DNA of 64,000 nucleotides from Ceratotherium simum simum (taxonomy: Eukaryota > Chordata > Mammalia > Perissodactyla > Rhinocerotidae), in assembly GCF_000283155.1 (NCBI RefSeq), contig NW_004454166.1, positions 15,708,973 through 15,772,972 of the forward strand. The letters are read 5' to 3'. Shown here piece after piece: positions 55,923 to 64,000 of this stretch. The position numbers and the translations under genes were made by a program. The first letter of the stretch is position 1, and each line of letters begins with the position of its first letter. The notes under the pieces were generated by a model that ran no database searches, had not been told where the DNA came from, and was given only the letters and a program-made list of their open reading frames with translations.

Positions 55923-58227
55923 GAAAAGAAAAGAAGAGAAATGGAAAAGTTAAAGTACTGGAAAAGAATTACGGAGGGGGGGAAAAAGGCCCAGGGGACT
56001 AGAATCACTGGGCTAGAAGAAAAAATGAAGATGGCAGGAAGGAGGGAGCATTTTTCAAGAAGAGCAGACCTAAGCACTAAGGGCACTCACATGAGGGATT
56101 CTAAGGATTTTATGTTGATTATAAAGGAGAATTGGGTAGTAGGATGCATACTTCCCTCCTTTCCTGGGGGGAGGGCAGAGATTGGTCGGGCACAGTGCAG
56201 GATGTAGAAGGAACAAGGAGCGTTCACACCGAGACTGGGCTGAACCAGAAGCAGCTGAGGCTTGCAGCATTTTCAACTAAACCCGCTCTTAAATCCAGCA
56301 TCAGCATACTGACTGGGCCAGGATTCTGGGCAAAATGTCTCTCTGCCACATCCATTTTAGGAATTTATCATCTCCCATTGTCCTTCTCTGCCCACTCGTG
56401 CTTATGCCATCAACTTGTCATCAAATTTCTAGTAATAGCTGACTCCCTCTTTCTGGATCAGCTAATTCACCCTGATACATTCTGGTACCTCTGAGGAGAG
56501 GGTTTTGCAAACCTTCCAGGTGATTCTTCATCTATTCTAATCCTAACTCAAATCGTCCTTCCTACCTGACGTCTCAGTTAAATCTTCCGGGGAAGAAGCT
56601 CTGTAGGGCCTTTACATGCCGTACATCATTACCTGCTCCACCCGCCCTTACAGACAGGAGTGTCTCAGGAGAAGTCTTCTACTTAAGGAAAGATTTAGTA
56701 TAGCCAAAGTCCCAAGAATATGTGATATTTATGCCTGTGAATGCTAATGCTATGGTAAAGGATGCTATACGTGATAATAATTGAAACTTTGTCAAAATAT
56801 TGTTAAAGAAATGCCATTATTAAAGTAATATATAATTTCAAGTCCAATGATTTAGAGAATCAGAAATTACAACTACCTGGCAGGGGTAGAGAAATGAGGG
56901 CAGAGATAAAGTGTACCCCACCCTGACCCCCACCACCATTTGACATGCAACTGTATATTTCAATATTAATATCTTTCTTAAAATCAAAATGGAGTTAAGA
57001 GATCCTCAGATTCCCCATTTTAAAGACAAGGCTGGTCAGAGAACTATCTTGAGGAGAAGAAATATGATCTGTCTCTTTCTGAGATTTTGGAATCCCACAG
57101 TAACTCATTTAATAGCCATGTGTCTCCCAGAAACAGCCATAGAAAAGATCATTGAGTTCTGAAGACTTCCACAATGTTTGAATTCCACGCCACAGTATTC
57201 TTTTCACTGATTTTCTGAATTTCTAGGTGTCTTAATTACCTGTGACATCTTTTAGGAAGTTATTTTGTATTTGCATTATTATTTTTATTTAAAAATTTGA
57301 TTCTTTCTCTTTAGTAGTAATCAGAATTAAATTTAAAATGTTTGGTATTACATGACAAATATCTATACAAGAAGAATGGGATGAATGGAGGTTCCAAAAA
57401 CCTCATCCATTAGAAATTTAAGTTGAAGGTACCTTTCCACTTGGTGTCAGAGACTTGGTCAACTGTGTGAATTCTGACTGGGCAGTCTAATTACTTCAAA
57501 CTAGAGGTTCCCACACGTTCTCAGTTCACAGTGCCCTTAGCATCTCAATAATTTTTGCACGACACTCTCAGGATGACAGAAATACCTAACAATTCTGTTT
57601 ATTATGTAGTTAGGTCCAAACAACCTAAGTATGATGTCTTAACATCTTGTACTTATATTAAAAAATAATACACATAAATTGCAAGAAAAACATTTGATTT
57701 CATTTTTAAATAACCACTAATGGGATGTGTGTGCCTGGGCCCTGTATAACTTTTCAAACCTTGGAATCAGTTCAGACACTACCATCCTCTTTCCCTGTTC
57801 CACAATGATTTTCACACAGTACTTGTTTTTTTATCAAAGCAATTGCCAAAAACCCATTTTACAAAAATATGACGTCATCGGAAGGAATGTAGCGCACTGG
57901 TAAAACTGTACACTCTCTTGAGCTAATTCACGTGGTGTTCAACCAATGTCAAGTACTGCTGTGTTTCCTTTGAAAACTTAGTTCTCCCTGAGGCCCCTGG
58001 ATTTCTTCATGGTGTCCTAAGGTCCCATGGTACATAGTTTGCAAACCACAGCTTCAGACCTTTACTTCAACTACTACCAGAGCAACTGATGAACAATTTC
58101 TCTTCCATTCTATCAAAGCAATCTGCCAAAGGGGTTTAAAAACTAGGTACAAATAAAAGCGATAAAAAAATATTCTCAACAATTAATTTCTTACAAAGAC
58201 CTCTCTCTAATAAGGATGACCATCACA

Positions 58228-58442
58228 GGGCCGGCCCTGTGGCTTAGAGGTTAAGTGCGCGCGCTCTGCTGCTGGCGGCCCTGGTTCGGTCCCGGGGGGG
58301 GCGCACCGATGCACTGCTTCTCCAGCCATGCTGAGGCCGTGTCCCACATACAGCAACTAGAAGGATGTGCAGCTATGACATACAACTATCTACTGGAGCT
58401 TTGGGGGAAAAATAAATAAATTAATTAAAAAAAAAAAAAAAA
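58228..58442 (+). mobile_element. ERE SINE, type A tail, young-looking
   Basis: Head gggccggccctgtggcttag, tail aaataaataaattaatt followed by an A-run. A perfect 16-bp duplication (aaggatgaccatcaca) at 58212-58227 and 58443-58458. Confidence 0.97.
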
Positions 58443-58832
58443 AAGGATGACCATCACAAACCATAATATCAACTCATATTTACACAATTAGGAAAATTAT
58501 GTAAACATAACCACTATAAGAGAACTTTTATTTTATGTATTAAGGTAAACATTAAATTGCCTATATTTGACCATTTTCTACCTACAAAAACAATAATTTC
58601 ATATGATTCACCAACTTTTTTTTTTTTAAACGACATATCTTTCTTGACTTGGTCAAGGAACAGGCACTTTAAAAAAAAAATTTCATGTATGTTTGACAAT
58701 CAGAGCACAGGTAGCTATACTTAACTCTCTGTTACCATGGAAATTAAGTGTGAAAATTAGTAATTATAGGCTCTAAATTAATATTAATATAGTTTTTTTG
58801 TCAATTTTTTTAGCCCACTAAGGAGAGCTATG

Positions 58833-59079
58833 GGGGCCGGCCCCGTGGCATAGCGGTTAAGTGCCTGAGCTCCACTGCTGGCAGCCCAGGTTCAGATCCC
58901 GGGCGCTCACCGATGCACCGGCTGTCAGGCCATGCTGTGGCGGTGTCCCGTATAAAGTGGAGGAAGATGGGCACAGATGTTAGCCCAGGGCCAATCTTCC
59001 TCAGCAAAAAAGAGGATTGGCATGGATGCTAGCTCAGGACTGATCTTCCTCACAAAAATAAAATTAAAAATTTTAAAAA
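58833..59079 (+). mobile_element. ERE SINE, type B tail
   Basis: Head gggggccggccccgtggcat, double B unit. A perfect 13-bp duplication (aaggagagctatg) at 58820-58832 and 59080-59092. Confidence 0.97.
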
Positions 59080-59557
59080 AAGGAGAGCTATGTTATTTTC
59101 AGTCTATGTACTACCTCATAGTGAGCCTGTTATCCAAATAAACAAGTAAATCAGTATAAATGATCTGACAGTGGATCAGATGGGCACTACAGAATATGGG
59201 TATCACTGATTTTATACAATAGAAATGTCCCTAAAAGTGATGTAATACAAATTAAGGTAAGATAATTATGGAAGGATAAGTATATTGCAATGTGTTAAAG
59301 GAATCCAAAAGTGAGTTCTCTGTAAGGTGAAGAATGCTTTCCAAGGAAAATTAGTACTCTCCCATTTATATATATGAAGTTGCATATGTTTAAGGCAAAT
59401 TACACCACTAGGTACATTTCCAACTACAAGACAAGACTTTTTTCCTTTTCTCAGAAGAAGCTAATGCATTCTTAGAAGAGAATTATGTAGCTCCATCTTT
59501 TTAGAGATTTAAAAATACTATAAATATAAAATAGAAGATTCTTAAAAAGCAAATTTA

Positions 59558-59866
59558 GGGCCAGCCCCGTGGCTTAGTGGTTAAGTGCGCACACTCCGCT
59601 ACTGGAGGCCCGGGTTCGGATCCCGGGCGCGCACAGACGCACCGCTTGTCCGGCCATGCTGAGGCGGCGTCCCACATACAGCAACTAGAAGGATGTGCAA
59701 CTATGACATACAACTATCTACTGGGGCTTTGGGGAGCTTTGGGAAAAAAAAAAAGGCGGAGGATTGGCAATAGATGTTAGCTCAGAGCCAGTCTTCCTCA
59801 GCAAAAAGAGGAGGATTAGCATGGATGTTAGCTCAGGGCTGATCTTCCTCACAAAAAAAAAAAAAA
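59558..59866 (+). mobile_element. ERE SINE, hybrid type C tail
   Basis: Head gggccagccccgtggcttag, type A motif near 59720 with a short internal repeat (gggagctttggg), then ggaggattggcaatagatgt and a second B unit. Duplication aaaaagcaaattta before and aaaaagcaaatta after. Confidence 0.96.
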
Positions 59867-60023
59867 AAAAAGCAAATTAAAAAATCTGATAGTGTCTAAA
59901 TTATGTGATGAGCAAAATAAGTCACCACACGGGAAAGTACTAATGTGCTGTTTACAGAAATATCAATTTCCCCTCAAGATTAATTTGTTCACAAACAAAT
60001 ATTTTAGGGTCACCACCAGTAAA

Positions 60024-60062
60024 GTAACTGTATGTACACAGAAACTGTATGTACACAGCCAA
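60024..60062. repeat. 17-bp tandem duplication
   Basis: aactgtatgtacacag occurs twice in a row with one extra base between the copies. Confidence 0.9.
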
Positions 60063-61943
60063 CAATGGACAGTGCATTAAAAAGCCCACATAAAGACAAT
60101 TTGGGCAATAATGCTCATATAAATACAAGCACAACTGAGCTTTTTGGTGCTCTTCAATGTATATAACCTTACATAAAATACTTTTTTAAATGTCTATAGT
60201 CCAATCAGTAATATTAAAAATACAATCTCATGAAAATATTTTTGTTTCCAAAGCACATGGGAGTGAAGTGGCATGGGGAAGAGGAAATAAGCGATACAAA
60301 AAGCTCATATTACAAGTAAAATGAGGATTTTAAAAAAACTTACTATTTACTACTATCAAGTTGAAGAGTAATTTTCAGAAGTACTAAAAATGTATAAACA
60401 TTAAAGAATATGATATAATTTAGCAAATGATTTTCAACTAAACACCAAGCTGGTGTGTTAGGGCAGTTGAACTGAATATCATTTGTATTTTTTTTTAATG
60501 GAAGAAAACTTTGAGTTCAAAAAATATTTTAATTGCTCTCGCTCTAACATTTCAGTGCTGGGTTGAGGTTTAAATAAAAGTTATTCTATCCCCTTCCCTC
60601 ATGTTACTAAATTTGCCAAATAGTCAACAGGGCTGGGTGGAGGCATTTCTGGTAGAGGGAGCTTCATGTAGAAAGACACACGTCAATGCAACAGTGTTAG
60701 TGGTCAATGAAACCTTATACTGAAGAAAAAATGGTAAGATATAAAAAGATGTAGTAATGTTAAAGTTAAACTGGGCTACCATTATTAACATATGCCCTAA
60801 AAGAAACATGTTTCCCTGTTCTGTCACTACTATGGCAAGCAACAATGCCTTCCTCCTTATCACCAACTCCACGTGGAATAAATTTTGGTCTCAAATACTG
60901 TCTTTCATTAAAAGGAACAGAATTCTAAAGACTAATTCATGTCTTGGGGCAGGAAAAAAATCAAGATGGGCCTGGAATATCTTGTTGTCAGAAAGCAAGA
61001 AGATTTTTTTTAAAAGGTCCGGAATAGTGATAAAAGAACAAAGAAGCCAGTCTGAGGTTAGCCAGGCTGTCACAATTGGAACATTATAAAGAGACTAATT
61101 ATAGCTAAATGTAACAAATTGAATCTATGATAAGCTATGAATTCATAATAAGATACAAAAAGGAAAGTTAGAGTACATAAAAAGAGAGCTGTAAAGAAGG
61201 GTGAAAATAATATTAATTATGTTAATAATTAGGTTAGTGTTAACATTTAGGTGTTTTGTTTCTGCTATTAAGCATATGTCTGTTTATAAAGTATAGCTGT
61301 GTACTTTTTGTTTAGGTACAGGAGAAAGGGGTAGATGCAGGGAACTATAGATAAGCCAAACAGTTCCAAAAAAAGCAAGTTATGTACCAATGGGAGAGTC
61401 AGATCAGTGCAGGTCCTCATACATACACACCATTTAAAAGGAGATCCAGTGGTTGACAAGCACCCATGGTCACAATGACCAAGTAGAAACTATGAGTTCT
61501 AACTGGATGAATTAATGAAATATCCTAAAGAGACCTATCTGTACAGACCTGATCCCTGATCTCTTGGGAGATGAAACATCTATAATTCCTGGCAGTAATG
61601 CTACCAAAAAAGGGCAATTCATAATGACAACAGAACACTGGGTTATGAAACACTAATCCCATTAAAAAAAAAAAAAAAGTATTTCATTCAGGGAATAACT
61701 CCAGGTTGCAAGAAACTAAAAATCTATGAGAAAAACATGAGCTTAAAAAAAAATCCCATAAACTTAGCAGGTAAAGTTTAATTATAGAAGAGACCCAGTA
61801 CACACCAATACAGCTTTTAACCATCTTTAAAGGCATAACCAAATCTTGTGTTTTACTTAAGAATCAAATCCATCAACAATCCTAACCTCTGACTAATCTG
61901 AAATTTTCTCCTGTTTTGGTAGCAGTAAGATTACCATAATCCT

Positions 61944-62182
61944 GGGGCCGGCCCTGTGGCACAGCGGTTAAGTGCGCACGCTCCGCTGCTGGCGGCCCGG
62001 GGTTCAGATCCCGGGCTCGCACCAACATGCCACTTGTCAGGCCATGTTGTGGTGGCGTCCCATATAAAGTGGAGGGAGATGGGCAAGGATGTTAGCTCAG
62101 GGCCAGTCTTCCTCAACAAAAAGAGGAGGATTGGCATGGATGTTAGCGCACGGCTGATCTTCCTCACAAAAAAAAATTTTAA
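61944..62182 (+). mobile_element. ERE SINE, type B tail
   Basis: Head ggggccggccctgtggcaca, double B unit. Flanks agattaccataatcct and agattaccataaccct, 16 bp with one mismatch. Confidence 0.97.
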
Positions 62183-62199
62183 AAGATTACCATAACCCT

Positions 62200-62689
62200 A
62201 GGAAAAATTATTATAATCTTTGCAAAGCAAAGAAATAAGAATCTGGGAAGATTATTATAACCCCAGGAAGATATTAAAAAAACAAGTATAGAGAGTAAAT
62301 GAATGAATTAAACTCATGCGTTAATATTTTAAAATAGGTTTAAGTGTAGTAAGTTTTGCAATCACTATATAAAGTATTACGGAAGACATATTAATTATAA
62401 TCGTAATTTAAACTGTTATTAAAGAGAACGTAAACTAAATAAGCTTGTAATCAATTAGAAATGGTTACAAATTTTTATTTTCAAACTTAGCTTATTAGAT
62501 AAGTAGGTTTAATAAATTGCATATTAATTAAATTATGAGCAGTGATGAGTATTTTTCTCCATGCACAAAATCTCCTCAGACATTAAAGAACTTGTGAAAA
62601 TAGTTAAAGAGGTTGTCAGATGGGGTAGCTCCTAGCCTTCCTTCCCTGGTAAGGATGGGATAACACCTATCTCTGTATCTCACTTCATG
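62200..62689. other. INIP intron sequence, unassigned
   Basis: AT-rich; no gene or repeat recognised. Confidence 0.4.
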
Positions 62690-62870
62690 CCCCATGCTCC
62701 CACCCAGAAGCCTGTGTTTCATCCTTATAACACCTCCCTCTTCCTACCCACATCCATCTTCCTACCCACATCCAACCAATCCCCTAGTCCAACAAATTTT
62801 ATCTCCTAAATGTCTCTAAAATAACTTTCCCTCTCAACTCCTATTACACAGTCTAACCAGGCAAGGTTAT
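62690..62870 (+). mobile_element. LINE L2 fragment, sense
   Basis: Phrases cctgtgtttcatccttataa, ccaaccaatcccctagtcca and attttatctcctaaatgtct follow an L2 ORF2 C-terminal order. A short duplication (cttcctacccacatcca twice, 62740-62775) lies inside it. Confidence 0.65.
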
Positions 62871-63830
62871 CTCTTGTATAACATTCTAGAGATTAATGTT
62901 TATATATAGGCAGCCAAGAGCCACAAAAGCCACTTTACAGGGAAAGGGTATGGTCAGATCTATTAAGCTTTTGTTTTCTGATCTTGTCTAATGCCCCTGA
63001 ATCCTATGCTTCTGTCTTGAGCTTTAAAAAATAATCTAGTATTAATTTACATGTCAGTTTTACACAAAACATTTATATTATAAAAGTATATAAAAGTCAA
63101 CAGATAGCACTTAGGTGGTAGTAATAGCTTATTTCAAATTTGAAACTTAAGGCACAAACTAGGTAGTCTATCTGGTTATGTGAAGTAGTTAAGTATAGTT
63201 TTCTATAGTAAGATTCTCCCACCTTCAGGGTTTATACAAACTTAGTCTAACAAGGGCATCAATATATAACATTTAACTAACTTTTATTATACTCACTACA
63301 TGAGTTGTTTTTTTTTTTTAAAACACACTGTCTTTTGCCGTATTTTAACATTTTACTTTTACATGTATCTTAAAGTTACATGTAACTTTTACATTCTTAG
63401 AAGCATGAAGGTGTTAATATATATTATCTCGTGTACAGTAGGAATTACTTAATATTCCTTTATAACTAACCTTTTTCCTAATACAATTTTCTTAGAATAA
63501 AGCAGCAGAATCTAAAAATATTTCCACTTTTAGAACTATAACCCTATCTACATTCACAATCATATATATTCTCATTTCCACATTCATTCATAGAAACACT
63601 TAACTCCCACACATTTTTGTCACTAAAAACATTCTCAAGTAACTACTATTACATCAAATTGCATTTAAAATCTAACAGCTGATATTCACTTTATGTGAAC
63701 AGTTCTATCACATTTAAACAAGGACTAACTGGAATTCTTTTTATTGAAAAAAAATCTAAAACTAAAGAATGAAAATTATTTTGTTTGATTAGTGGGGTTA
63801 TGGATAATCTACTTTCAAATTACAGTTGTT
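62871..63830. other. INIP intron sequence, unassigned
   Basis: AT-rich, with A/T runs and no coding, RNA or confident repeat signal. Confidence 0.4.
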
Positions 63831-64000
63831 GGGGCCGGCCCGGTGGCTTAGCAGTTAAGTGCACACGCTCCGCTACTGGCTGCCTGGGTTGGGATCCCGG
63901 GCACGCACCGACACACCGCTGCTCCGGCCATGCTGAGGCCGCCTCCCACATACAGCAACTAAAAGGATGTGCAACTATGACATACAACTATCTACTGGGG
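63831..64000 (+). mobile_element. ERE SINE cut by the window end, type A or C tail
   Basis: Head ggggccggcccggtggctta, B-box region gggttgggatcccggg, present as far as ctatctactgggg. The tail continues beyond 64000, so A and C forms cannot be told apart. Confidence 0.95.

Larger units (their letters stand above)
54473..64000 (-). other. INIP: INIP intron upstream of the residue-9 exon (partial)
   Basis: More than 9.5 kb without further INIP codons. Contains a TA-flanked DNA transposon, a tandem duplication, six EREs all on the plus strand, and an L2 piece, listed separately. 55923-58227 and 59880-61943 show no gene or confident repeat. 57500-58070 may be a decayed old repeat. Confidence 0.85.

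Noticed and set aside
60757..61089. 110-codon plus-strand frame in the INIP intron
   Set aside because: No recognisable domain and no splice or start context; AT-rich chance frame.
1..64000. Search for a new biological system such as a defence or metabolic cluster
   Set aside because: The window is a mammalian two-gene segment rich in retroelements; no clustered unknown genes exist to form one.

Overview
The window is nuclear DNA from a perissodactyl mammal, most likely a horse or close relative. The main evidence is 32 copies of a tRNA-headed SINE of the equine repetitive element (ERE) type. Each copy has the polymerase III A-box and B-box head and an A-rich tail, and most have clear target-site duplications. 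Species assignment below Perissodactyla is inference. No bacterial, plasmid or phage content is visible.

Two protein-coding genes face each other tail to tail. The plus strand carries the last two coding exons of KIAA1958 (13881-14053 and 23854-24660), separated by a 9.8-kb intron; everything before 13881 is upstream intron. Together the exons encode the C-terminal Crypton-derived (DUF3504) region of KIAA1958, a domesticated tyrosine-recombinase-like domain. The minus strand carries the last three coding exons of INIP (SOSS complex subunit C, C9orf80): 54370-54472, 51025-51115 and 49563-49658. They encode residues 9-104 of the 104-residue protein. The first nine codons lie beyond 64000. In human the two genes are neighbours on 9q32, so the segment appears syntenic. 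They do not act in one known pathway: INIP works with INTS3 and NABP1/2 in single-stranded DNA sensing, and the role of KIAA1958 is unknown.

Layout: 1-13880 is KIAA1958 intron, dominated by old antisense L1-type LINE sequence with EREs inserted; 14054-23853 is the last KIAA1958 intron, with two sense L1 3' ends, an old interrupted repeat, an LTR-like fragment and a small DNA transposon; 24661 to about 26.9 kb is mostly unique and probably includes the KIAA1958 3' UTR; 27-48.6 kb is intergenic, with MIR, L2 and LINE relics, an assembly gap at 33818-33922, and a long ancient repeat at 40.5-44.8 kb broken up by later insertions; 48.6-64 kb is INIP.

EREs come in three tail forms. Type A ends soon after the motif ctactggggctttgggg. 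Type B instead has a tail with tandem versions of gatgttagctcagggc. Type C joins the A end to the B tail. No new defence, metabolic or mobile system was found. The most notable patterns are the SINE orientation bias that follows each host gene, the A+B hybrid SINE tails, CA-repeat growth at SINE tail junctions, and the domesticated Crypton domain.
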